DNA of 64,000 nt, from positions 434,001 to 498,000 of the forward strand of contig CAVPJX010000001.1 of assembly GCA_963705545.1 (NCBI GenBank). Reading direction: 5' to 3'. This document shows positions 23,827 through 31,150 of the stretch, one piece after another. A program made the translations under genes and the position numbers. The DNA comes from DATBLY01 sp963705545 (lineage in GTDB: Bacteria; Actinomycetota; UBA4738; HRBIN12). The notes beneath the pieces are model-generated. The model did not search any database. It worked only from the letters and a program-made list of their open reading frames with translations, and was not told the origin of the DNA. How positions within the stretch are numbered: the first letter of the stretch is position 1; the number at the start of each line of letters is the position of its first letter.

Positions 23827-24267
23827 TCAGCCCATCTCGACGCGGCGCCTCAGGCGTTCGAGGGCGTTCTCGATCACGCGCTTCGCGCCCTCGGTCCGCA
23901 GGAACCCGGGCACGAGGACGCCCAGCTCGACCGCCAGGCGGTAGGTCACCTTCGTGGTGTCGTCGGGGAGCTCGTTCAGCAGGTACTCCCCCCGGATGTC
24001 GCGGATCGCGCCCCGGGCCTCCTTCGTGATCCAGGAGATCCCGGTGTCGCCCGGGGCGTACGTGTAGGCGAGCGTGTAGCTCGCCTTGCCGAGCACCGGG
24101 ACGTCGACCTCGAAGGCGACCTCCGTCGCGCGGCCACCCTCGATCCGCTGGCGCACCTCGACCCGCTGGACCTCGGCCCACTCCGGGTACGCCTCGTAGT
24201 CCTCGATGACCTCCATGACGTCCTCGAGCGGCGCCTCGATGACGATCGACCCTTCGGCGTGCTCCAT
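23827..24267 (-). CDS. SRPBCC/START-like protein (polyketide cyclase/dehydrase family)
   Basis: 146 aa. GSIVIEAPLEDVMEVIEDYEAYPEWAEVQRVEV is the classical SRPBCC opening, and the C-terminal long helix (KRVIENALERLRRRVEMG) closes the hydrophobic pocket. Such small lipid-binding proteins frequently neighbour ArsA genes in actinobacteria; here ArsA starts 36 nt downstream of its stop. TAGGAT sits 9 nt ahead of the ATG. Ligand unknown, perhaps a lipid or membrane precursor. Confidence 0.88.
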   Translation of the reverse strand: MEHAEGSIVIEAPLEDVMEVIEDYEAYPEWAEVQRVEVRQRIEGGRATEVAFEVDVPVLGKASYTLAYTYAPGDTGISWITKEARGAIRDIRGEYLLNELPDDTTKVTYRLAVELGVLVPGFLRTEGAKRVIENALERLRRRVEMG

Positions 24268-24279
24268 GGGCTGGGAATC

Positions 24280-25059
24280 CTACTGCGTGGGTGTGGTGCC
24301 GATGACCACGACGATCAGCGCCATCGCCGCCATCAGCGCGCCGACGGTGACCCACAGCAACAGCCGCGTCGACACCATCGGGCGACCTCCCTCGGCGAGG
24401 CGCCGCGCCTCGACCGCGGTCAGCAGGTAGACGCCGATGGTCCCCGACGCGAACGTCACCAGCAGGATCTTAAGCAACGGCGACGACGCGCCCGCGAACC
24501 CGATCAGCAGCGTCACGAACAGCAGGATCAGGAAGAGCGCACCGCGCGCGAACCCCTCGGCCCCGAGGCCGAGCTTCGCGTGCCCGAGACCCGGGAACAG
24601 CAGGGAGCGACCGAACGCGACCGATGGGTCGACCCGAGGCCGGTCCCGCTCCTGTCGCATCACCGACGCGAACGGCGTACCGCAGGTCGCGCAGGCGTCG
24701 AGGGCGATCGGGTTCCTCGCCCGACACACTGGGCACGGCCAGAAGGCGCCGGCGGCGTCTTCCTCGACCGCGACGACGGGCGCGCTCGTCGAGGCGTCGG
24801 ACCGACCCGTCGAGGTCCCCGGCGGCCCGTCGGCCGGGGCTACGGCGGGCGCGTCGGTCCCGACGTCGACGGGCGCGTCGGTCCCGACGTCGGCGGGCGC
24901 GTCGGTCTCGGAAGCGGCCGGGTCGGTCGCGGCGGCGGCGGGAGCCTCGTCCCCGTCACGCCGGATGGGGGTGAAGCACAGGTTGCACCAATCGGCCCCG
25001 GCGTAGACGGCGGCCCCGCAGTTCGGACACCGGAGGTCCGGCTCGGTGAGCTCGGCCAT
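24280..25059 (-). CDS. zinc-ribbon membrane protein
   Basis: 259 aa. An N-terminal zinc ribbon (CPNC...WCNLC, residues about 11-28) and a second one (CPVCRARN...CATCGTPF) flank an Ala/Asp/Pro-rich linker with near repeats (DAPADVGTDAPVDVGTDAPA). The C-terminal half has about four hydrophobic stretches, one of them re-entrant-looking (FGRSLLFPGLGHAKLG, LFLILLFVTLLIGFAG, LLVTFASGTIGVYLL, LLLWVTVGALMAAMALIVVVIG). ATG 25059 lies exactly 6 nt after TACGCT, fitting a leaderless transcript. Function unknown; zinc ribbons usually mediate protein contacts. Confidence 0.8.
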   Translation of the reverse strand: MAELTEPDLRCPNCGAAVYAGADWCNLCFTPIRRDGDEAPAAAATDPAASETDAPADVGTDAPVDVGTDAPAVAPADGPPGTSTGRSDASTSAPVVAVEEDAAGAFWPCPVCRARNPIALDACATCGTPFASVMRQERDRPRVDPSVAFGRSLLFPGLGHAKLGLGAEGFARGALFLILLFVTLLIGFAGASSPLLKILLVTFASGTIGVYLLTAVEARRLAEGGRPMVSTRLLLWVTVGALMAAMALIVVVIGTTPTQ

Positions 25060-25108
25060 CCAACGAGCGTACCGCCCGCCGGGGACCGGTTCGGGAGATC
25101 CGTGGACG

Positions 25109-26242
25109 CTACGCGGCGGCGGCCCGGAGCCAGCCGGCGAGGGTCGCGGCGATGCCCGACCAGTCGTGATCGCGCTCGACGCGGGCGCGGCCCGCCTGGC
25201 CCATGCTTCGGGCCGTCGACGGATCGGCCAGGAGGTCGCCCACGGCCGCCGAGACCGCATCCCGATCGCGGCCGTCGACCAGCACGCCGGTCTCGCCGTC
25301 CACGAGCGACTCGCGAGCGCCGCCGGAATCGCCGACGACGACGGGCCTGCCGCAGGCGGCGGCCTCGATGAAGACGTTGCCCCAGCCCTCGACCTCGAGG
25401 CCCGCGAGGCGGGTGCGGCACGGCATCGCGAACACATCGGCCATCGCGTAGTGGCGAGGAAGCTCATCCTCGTCAACCTGGCCCGCGAACACGACGGAGC
25501 CGGCGGGGGCCTCGGCTGCCAACGACCGCAAGCGCCCCTCGGCAGGACCGCCCCCGACGATCAGCAGGGTCGCGTCCGGCACCCGGCGGCGGATCGCGGG
25601 CATCGAACGGATCAGGACGTCCTGGCCTTTGCGCGCGACGAGCCGGCTGACGCACACGACCAGCGCGCGGTCATGCACCCCGTAGCGCTCGCGCAGGTCG
25701 TCGGTGGGCAGATCGGGCCGGAACCGGCGCAGGTCGGCGCCCGGATACAGCACCGAGACGGGGACGTGGTCGGGAACGGCGGTCCGGACCGTCCGCGCGA
25801 TGAACCGGCTGCACATCACCGGGACCCGCGAGGCCCGTGACGTCATGAGGCGCATGAGCGCATGGGTCCCGGGGACGATCGACGACCAATGGTCGAAGCC
25901 GTGGGCTGCGACCAGATACGGCAGGCCGCGACCCGCGAGCCTCGGACCCAGGACGGCGAGCGGCAGCGCGTCGCCGAACAGCACGACCTCCGCGCCCAGC
26001 CGGGCGATCGCGCGGTCGATCCGCGCCGACACCTCGGGCGTCGGCCAGACGAAGGTCTCGGGTTCGCGGACGACCGGGAAGGGGGCGGCCGCGTCGTAGG
26101 CATCGCTCCCGGGCCACGACGGCGCGAAGACGCTCACCCGATCGGGCGGGAGCTCTCGCCAGAGCGCTTCCAGCGTGCGCTGGATCCCCCCCACCCGGGG
26201 AGGGAAGTCGTTCGTGACGAGCAGCGTCTTCGGGATCGACAC
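25109..26242 (-). CDS. GT4-family glycosyltransferase, PimB-like
   Basis: 377 aa. LLVTNDFPPRVGGIQRTLEALWREL, the GT-B acceptor motif HGFDHW, and the donor-binding VSRLVARKGQDVLIRSMP with GWGNVFIEAAACGRPVVVGDSGGARE (the E-x7-E retaining motif) are typical of GDP-mannose-dependent phosphatidylinositol mannosyltransferase PimB and relatives. It probably acts at the inner face of the membrane on a lipid or glycan acceptor; the exact sugar is inferred only. GTG 26242 lies exactly 6 nt after GATAAT (26249-26254), a very good -10, so a leaderless start is preferred to longer readings. Confidence 0.85.
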   Translation of the reverse strand: MSIPKTLLVTNDFPPRVGGIQRTLEALWRELPPDRVSVFAPSWPGSDAYDAAAPFPVVREPETFVWPTPEVSARIDRAIARLGAEVVLFGDALPLAVLGPRLAGRGLPYLVAAHGFDHWSSIVPGTHALMRLMTSRASRVPVMCSRFIARTVRTAVPDHVPVSVLYPGADLRRFRPDLPTDDLRERYGVHDRALVVCVSRLVARKGQDVLIRSMPAIRRRVPDATLLIVGGGPAEGRLRSLAAEAPAGSVVFAGQVDEDELPRHYAMADVFAMPCRTRLAGLEVEGWGNVFIEAAACGRPVVVGDSGGARESLVDGETGVLVDGRDRDAVSAAVGDLLADPSTARSMGQAGRARVERDHDWSGIAATLAGWLRAAAA

Positions 26243-26431
26243 GCCGGGATTATCCCGCTGCCGGGGGACGACCCACGCCCCAGGCCGAACGTACGGTCGA
26301 TCGCCGAGCGGCACCCGAGCGGGTCCCCCGCCCGATCCCGCATCGCATGCGTCCGACCCCTTCCGCTGATGACCCCGCCTCTGTTATGAATCGCCAACGG
26401 GAACACCGCCAAGGTCGAGGGGAGGGGGCGG

Positions 26432-26710
26432 TTGAGGATCGAACGCGTCGTCGAAGTGGACCTCGCACGCTTGCCGCTGAACCCCGCACCGCCGGACCGA
26501 TGGCAGGAGCGGGCCGCCTGCTTCGGGATCGACCCCGACGTCTTCTTCCCCATCTCGGAGGACGAGGCCGGCCCGGCGCTCGCCTTCTGCGGGATCTGCC
26601 GGATCCGGGAGGAATGCCTCGCCTGGGCGCTCAAGAACGGCGAGCGCTACGGCGTCTGGGGCGGCCTGACCGAGCAGAAGCGCCGCCGCGTCGGTCGACA
26701 GGTCGCCTGA
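26432..26710 (+). CDS. WhiB-family iron-sulfur transcriptional regulator
   Basis: 92 aa. The four cluster cysteines C30, C53, C56 and C62 (RAACFG...FCGICRIREEC) ligate a redox- or NO-sensitive [4Fe-4S] cluster. GVWGGLT (74-80) is the family beta-turn, and the basic tail EQKRRRVGRQ is the DNA-binding end. WhiB proteins are restricted to actinobacteria and their phages and act with the principal sigma factor. TTG start at 26432 follows GGGGAGGGGG by a few nt. The 190-bp gap upstream (26243-26431), shared with the divergent glycosyltransferase, is long for this window and probably holds its regulation. Confidence 0.95.
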   Translation: MRIERVVEVDLARLPLNPAPPDRWQERAACFGIDPDVFFPISEDEAGPALAFCGICRIREECLAWALKNGERYGVWGGLTEQKRRRVGRQVA

Positions 26711-26757
26711 ACGGCATCCGTTGGCCGGGCGACCGGCGACCCTAGACTGGCGCCGGC

Positions 26758-27810
26758 ATGCACGATGACCCCACCCCGATCCTCGCCGCCGCGCCCCTGC
26801 GCATCAGCTTCGTGGGCGGCGGCACCGACTTCCCGCACTACTTCGAGCATCACGGCGGCGCGGTGCTCTCCGCGACGATCGACCACCACGTGCGGGTCCG
26901 CATCGCGCCTCGCGATGACCGACACGTCCGCGTGCGGTCGCTCGACCTCGGGCGCATCGTCGAGTACCACCTCGACGAGGGGCCAGCGTACGACGGCGTG
27001 ATGGACCTGGCGAAGGCGGCGATCGCCCGGGTGGGGGTCGAAGGCGGGCTCGACATGGCCATCGCGTCCGACGCACCGCCGGGCAGCGGGCTCGGCGGCT
27101 CATCGGCGCTCGTGACCGCCGTCGTGGCCGGGCTGGCCATGCTCGGCGGACGTTCGTACACGGACCACCAGCTGGCCGCGATCTCGCACGCGATCGAGCG
27201 CGACGACCTGCGGATCAGCGGCGGCTGGCAGGATCAGTACGCGGCGGCGTTCGGCGGACTCAACCTCTTCGCCTTCTCCGCGGGGGGCGCAGCCGTGGAG
27301 CCCGTCCATGCCGCGCCGGAGAACCTCGCGCGGCTCGAGGCGAACCTGCTGCTGTGCTACACGGGCTCGGTGCGGCGGCACGCAGGCCTGATCGACACCC
27401 AGATCCGCCTCTACGAGCAGGGCCGCGAGGAGACGATCCTCGGCCTGAAGCAGCTCCACCAGATGGCGTACGCGATGCGCGACGCGATCGAGTCCGGGGA
27501 GCTCGACGAGCTGGGCGTGATGCTGCGAGACGCCTTCCTCGCGAAGAAGCTCATGAACCCGCACATCGCCGAGCACACGCCGATCGAGTCGATGCTGACG
27601 CTCGCGCAGACCGCCGGCGCGACGGGCGGCAAGATCTGCGGGGCGGGAGGCGGCGGCTACCTGCTCCTGTACTGCCGGCCGAGCGCTCAGGGCTCCGTTC
27701 GGGCGGAGCTGGAGCGCCTGGGCGCGCAGTTCACGAGCTTCGGGTTCACGGCGCACGGCGCCCACGCCGAGCGGGGGGGGCGGACGTGGACACCGGTTCG
27801 GACGCCATGA
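26758..27810 (+). CDS. hddA: GHMP kinase, D-glycero-D-manno-heptose 7-phosphate kinase type
   Basis: 350 aa. AAPLRISFVGGGTDFPHYFEHHGGAVLSATID is the characteristic N-terminus of HddA-type sugar kinases, the GHMP ATP loop is APPGSGLGGSSALV (residues about 105-118), and GGKICGAGGGGYLLLY is motif 3. HddA phosphorylates heptose 7-phosphate at C1 on the route to GDP-D-glycero-alpha-D-manno-heptose. The stop overlaps gmhA by 4 nt. A TAGACT hexamer lies 9 nt ahead of the ATG, giving a nearly leaderless mRNA. An L-fucose/arabinose kinase relative cannot be excluded, but gmhA next door supports heptose. Confidence 0.88.
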   Translation: MHDDPTPILAAAPLRISFVGGGTDFPHYFEHHGGAVLSATIDHHVRVRIAPRDDRHVRVRSLDLGRIVEYHLDEGPAYDGVMDLAKAAIARVGVEGGLDMAIASDAPPGSGLGGSSALVTAVVAGLAMLGGRSYTDHQLAAISHAIERDDLRISGGWQDQYAAAFGGLNLFAFSAGGAAVEPVHAAPENLARLEANLLLCYTGSVRRHAGLIDTQIRLYEQGREETILGLKQLHQMAYAMRDAIESGELDELGVMLRDAFLAKKLMNPHIAEHTPIESMLTLAQTAGATGGKICGAGGGGYLLLYCRPSAQGSVRAELERLGAQFTSFGFTAHGAHAERGGRTWTPVRTP

Positions 27811-28448
27811 CGAACCGGGACGACGACGTGGCGCCCCGAGGGCGAGCGCTCCCCGAGCGGGCCCGCCGGTACCTGGTCGAGGCCGCCGACACGTTGCGAT
27901 CGGTCGAGGCGAGCGGCCTCGACGAGATCGTCGCGGCCGCCGAGCTCCTGATCGGGTCCGTGCGTGCAGGCGGGAAGCTCCTGATCTGCGGCAACGGCGG
28001 CAGCGCGGCCGACGCGCAGCACCTCGCCACCGAGTTCGTCAGCACGCTCACCCTCGATCATCCGCGTCCGTCGATCCCCGCGATCGCGCTCACCACCGAT
28101 AGCTCGCTCCTGACGGCGATCGCCAACGACTTCGGCGTGGACGGCATCTTCGAACGACAGGTCGGGTCGCTCGCCGTGGCCGGCGACGTCCTGATCGCCA
28201 TCTCGACGAGCGGGAACTCGTCGAACGTGCTGCGTGCCGCCGAGCGGGCTCGCCGCCTCGACGTCCGCGTCGTCGCGCTGACCGGCGCCGGCGGGGGGTC
28301 GCTCGCGCCGCTCGCCGACGTCGCGATCGCCGTCCCGAGCGTCGTGACGGCCCATATCCAGGAGGCGCACCTGGCGATCGAGCAGCTGCTGGCGTTGCTC
28401 GTCGAGCGGGCGCTGTACCCCGACCCTGTTCCTCCGGAACGGAACTGA
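27807..28448 (+). CDS. gmhA: SIS-domain phosphoheptose isomerase
   Basis: 213 aa. It converts sedoheptulose 7-phosphate to D-glycero-D-manno-heptose 7-phosphate. The SIS substrate loops LLICGNGGSAADAQHLATEFV and IAISTSGNSSNVLRAAE, and the C-terminal QEAHLAIEQLLALLVE with catalytic Glu/His are all intact and typical of GmhA (about 190-210 aa). The ATG at 27807 overlaps the hddA stop (ATGA), so kinase and isomerase are co-translated. In Gram-positive bacteria this pathway feeds S-layer or capsule glycans. The next gene is a huge secreted protein that could carry or accompany such glycan (inference). Confidence 0.9.
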   Translation: MTNRDDDVAPRGRALPERARRYLVEAADTLRSVEASGLDEIVAAAELLIGSVRAGGKLLICGNGGSAADAQHLATEFVSTLTLDHPRPSIPAIALTTDSSLLTAIANDFGVDGIFERQVGSLAVAGDVLIAISTSGNSSNVLRAAERARRLDVRVVALTGAGGGSLAPLADVAIAVPSVVTAHIQEAHLAIEQLLALLVERALYPDPVPPERN

Positions 28449-28618
28449 CCTGCGCGTCCCCCGCGTGGCATTAGGCTCACGAGCGCACTGCCGTTGCGTT
28501 CCGAGGGGTTGCGCCGAAGTGGGACACCTGGCCTACCCCTCCGTAGGTACGGGGAATTACCGCCGTCCCCCTATCGGGTGAATTCAAGGTGGGCCCTTAG
28601 GACGACGATGAACGTCGT
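28449..28618 (+). promoter_or_regulatory. 170-nt leader of the Calx-beta gene with inverted repeats
   Basis: No gene is seen here. A TAGGCT hexamer (28472-28477) could be the -10, giving a 5' leader of about 135 nt, long for this window. The leader contains the palindrome CCGTAGGTACGG (28541-28552), then GGTA-CGGGGAAT-TACC (28546-28561, a mutually exclusive hairpin) and GGGG/CCCC complements (28551-28554 with 28567-28570). Alternative pairings of this kind suggest an RNA switch or a dimeric-regulator site. The block CTCCGTAGGTACGGGG resembles the 3' part of c-di-GMP-I riboswitches, but the upstream GCAAAGCC signature is missing, so I do not call one. Confidence 0.4.
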
Positions 28619-31150
28619 ATGTGGGAAACCCGCATGCGGCAAGACCGTACCGCCCGGTGGCGGCGGTTGTTCGTCGTCGGCCTCGGCGGCGCGCTCCTGC
28701 TCGTCCTCGGTCTCGCGCCCGGCGCTCACGCGGCGCCCGTCGACTTCTTCTCGATCAACGACGTGTCGATCACCGAGGGCGACGCGGGCACCGCGAACCT
28801 GACGTTCACGATCAGCTACACCGGGGCGCTGAACGACATCTCCGTGGATTGGGCCACGGCGAACAACACGGCGACGGCCGGCGCCGACTACACGGCGTCG
28901 TCGGGAACCGCGATGTTCACCGCCGCCAGCGGGTCGCGAACGCGCACGATCACCGTGCCGATCCAGGGCGACCTCCTCGACGAAGCGAACGAGACGTTCT
29001 TCGTGAACCTCACGAATCCGCTGCCGGCCGCGACCGCCGCGATCACGGACGCACAGGGGATCGGCACGATCACCGACAACGACCCGATGCCCTCGATCAC
29101 GATCGACGACCCCTCGGTCACCGAGGGCGACAGCGGGACGACGAACCTCGTCTACACGGTGACGCTCGCCCCGGTGAGCGGCCGCAACGTGACGGTGAAC
29201 TACGCGACGGCCAACGGGACCGCGACCCAGCCCGCCGACTACACCACCACCTCTGGCACGCTCACGTTCACCGCGGGCCAGACGACCCGGACCATCTCGG
29301 TCCCGGTGGTCGGCGACACGCTCGACGAGGTCGACGAGACGATCCTCGTGAACCTCACCGTGCCGACGAACGCGACGATCGCGGACACCCAGGGCGTCGG
29401 CACGATCACCGACGACGACCCGCTCCCGTCGATCACGATCAACGACGTCTCGCTCAACGAGGGCAACAGCGGCACCGCCAACATGACCTTCACCGTGACG
29501 CTCGCCCCGGTCAGCGGCCGCACCGCGACGGTGACCTGGGCGACCGCGGACGGGAGCGCCCTCGCTCCCGGCGATTACACGACGACCTCGGGCACGGTCA
29601 CGTTCACCGCCGGCCAGACCACGCGGACGTTCACCGTGCCGGTCCGTGGCGACACGCTGGACGAGCTCGACGAGACGTTCGCGGTGAACCTGTCCGGTCC
29701 CACGAACGCGACGATCGCCGACGCGCAGGGCGTCGCCACGATCCTCGACAACGACGCGACGCCCAGCCTCCGGATCAACGACCTGACGGTCACCGAGGGG
29801 GACAGCGGGACGACCACCGCGACGTTCACGGTGACCCTCTCCGCCGCCAGCGGGCTGACGGTCGGGGTTGCGTACGCCACGTCCGACGCGACGGCGACGA
29901 ACCCGAGCGACTACGCCGCCTCGAGCGGGACCCTGACGTTCGCTCCCGGTCAGACCACCCGGCCGGTCGTCGTGACCGTGAACACGGACCTCCTCGACGA
30001 GTCGAACGAGACCTACAACGTCAACCTTTCGAGCCCCGCCAACGCCACGATCGCCGACAACCTCGGGGTCGGCACGATCACCGACGACGACCCGCTCCCC
30101 TCGATCACGATCGACGACCCCTCGGCGACGGAGGGCGACGCCGGGACGACGACCCTGACGTACACGCTCAGCCTCTCCGCCCCCAGTGGTCGGGCCGTGA
30201 ACGTCCGGGCCACGACCGCGAACGGGACCGCCACGCAGCCCGCCGACTACGTCTCCTCGACGCAGAACCTCGTCTTCAACCCCGGGGTGACGACGCTCAG
30301 CTTCCCCGTCACCGTGGTCGGCGACGTGCTCGACGAGGCCGACTCCGACACGCTCCTGGTGAACCTCTCGTCCGTCACGAACGCGACGCTCGCCGACAGC
30401 CAGGGCGTGGGCTCGATCGTGGACGACGACCCGCTACCCTCGATCGCGATCGCCGATGCATCGAGGACCGAGGGCAACTCGGGTACGGCGAACCTGACGT
30501 TCACGGTGACGCTGGCTCCGGTGAGCGGCCGGACCGTCACGGTCGCCTGGGCGACCGCCGACGGCTCCGCGCTCGCGCCGGCCGACTACACGGCTTCCTC
30601 CGGGACCGTCACCTTCAACGCCGGGCAGACGAGCCGCACCTTCACCGTGCCGGTCGTCGGCGACACGCTCGACGAGGTCGACGAGACCTTCGCGGTCGAC
30701 CTGTCGAGCTCCGACGAACGCGACGATCTCGGACGGTCAGGCGACGGGCACGATCGTCGACAACGACGCCCCACCGTCCTTCTCGGTGACCGACGCGACG
30801 TGACCGAGGGCGACACGGGCACCGTCACCGCGACGTTCATCGTGGCGTCTGTCGGCGGTGAGCGGGAAGCCGATCACGGTCGACTACGCGACGACCGACG
30901 GGACCGCGGCCGCCGGCGCCGACTACTCGGCCGTCTCCGGGTCGCTCGCGTTCGCTGCCGGCGACCTCTCGACCACGGTGGACGTGACGGTGGACGGCGA
31001 CGCGCTCGACGAGTTCGACGAGACCTTCACGGTCGACCTGTCGGGTCCGACGAACGCGACGATCCTGGATGGGACCGGCCTCGGGACGATCCTCGACGAC
31101 GACCTGTCGCCGGACGCGTCGATCGCGGATCTCCTCGTTCCGGAAGGTGA
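28619..31150 (+). CDS. secreted Calx-beta repeat protein, N-terminal fragment (repeats 1-6; frame broken from 30710)
   Basis: Read as it stands the frame is open to 31150, but genuine Calx-beta sequence is in frame only to about 30709 and again for 30800-30847; the rest is out of frame. A signal peptide is clear: RRLFVVGLGGALLLVLGLAPGAHA with cleavage after AHA (a second ATG at 28634 is also possible). Six repeats of about 110 residues follow, each with a V-[ST]-EG-[DN]-[AS]-GT start, an ADYT.TSGTLTFT.GQTT middle and DE.DETF.VNLS..TNATIADAQG.GTI.DDDP. Calx-beta domains bind Ca2+ through these acidic residues and occur in surface adhesins. Neighbouring repeats are very alike at DNA level, which implies recent duplication. 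Confidence 0.85.
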   Translation: MWETRMRQDRTARWRRLFVVGLGGALLLVLGLAPGAHAAPVDFFSINDVSITEGDAGTANLTFTISYTGALNDISVDWATANNTATAGADYTASSGTAMFTAASGSRTRTITVPIQGDLLDEANETFFVNLTNPLPAATAAITDAQGIGTITDNDPMPSITIDDPSVTEGDSGTTNLVYTVTLAPVSGRNVTVNYATANGTATQPADYTTTSGTLTFTAGQTTRTISVPVVGDTLDEVDETILVNLTVPTNATIADTQGVGTITDDDPLPSITINDVSLNEGNSGTANMTFTVTLAPVSGRTATVTWATADGSALAPGDYTTTSGTVTFTAGQTTRTFTVPVRGDTLDELDETFAVNLSGPTNATIADAQGVATILDNDATPSLRINDLTVTEGDSGTTTATFTVTLSAASGLTVGVAYATSDATATNPSDYAASSGTLTFAPGQTTRPVVVTVNTDLLDESNETYNVNLSSPANATIADNLGVGTITDDDPLPSITIDDPSATEGDAGTTTLTYTLSLSAPSGRAVNVRATTANGTATQPADYVSSTQNLVFNPGVTTLSFPVTVVGDVLDEADSDTLLVNLSSVTNATLADSQGVGSIVDDDPLPSIAIADASRTEGNSGTANLTFTVTLAPVSGRTVTVAWATADGSALAPADYTASSGTVTFNAGQTSRTFTVPVVGDTLDEVDETFAVDLSSSDERDDLGRSGDGHDRRQRRPTVLLGDRRDVTEGDTGTVTATFIVASVGGEREADHGRLRDDRRDRGRRRRLLGRLRVARVRCRRPLDHGGRDGGRRRARRVRRDLHGRPVGSDERDDPGWDRPRDDPRRRPVAGRVDRGSPRSGR
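30710..30849 (+). other. cluster of three single-base frameshifts inside Calx-beta repeat 7
   Basis: Following the Calx-beta consensus, an extra base is needed at about 30710 (after FAVDLSS, then PTNATISDGQATGTIVDND). One is missing at about 30800, where the other frame runs into TGA although VTEGDTGTVTATF follows. Another is extra at about 30848, before LSAVSGKPITVDYATTDG. All three fall in one 140-bp stretch of a repeat, and together they restore a single 1609-residue protein over 28619-33449. This fits consensus or assembly errors in repetitive DNA better than accumulated decay, because no other repeat is damaged. Confidence 0.75.

Noticed and set aside
28480..28618. A c-di-GMP-I riboswitch call
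   Set aside because: Only the 3' part is similar; the GCAAAGCC-type core and tetraloop helix cannot be recognised, so it is kept as an unnamed leader.
30801..30803. TGA in Calx-beta repeat 7 as another selenocysteine codon
   Set aside because: The consensus continues in a different frame, no SECIS hairpin is evident, and two further frame changes lie within 100 bp.
30710..30849. Programmed ribosomal frameshifting in the Calx-beta gene
   Set aside because: Three shifts of mixed sign within 140 bp, without slippery heptamers or a common motif, are not how programmed frameshifting works.
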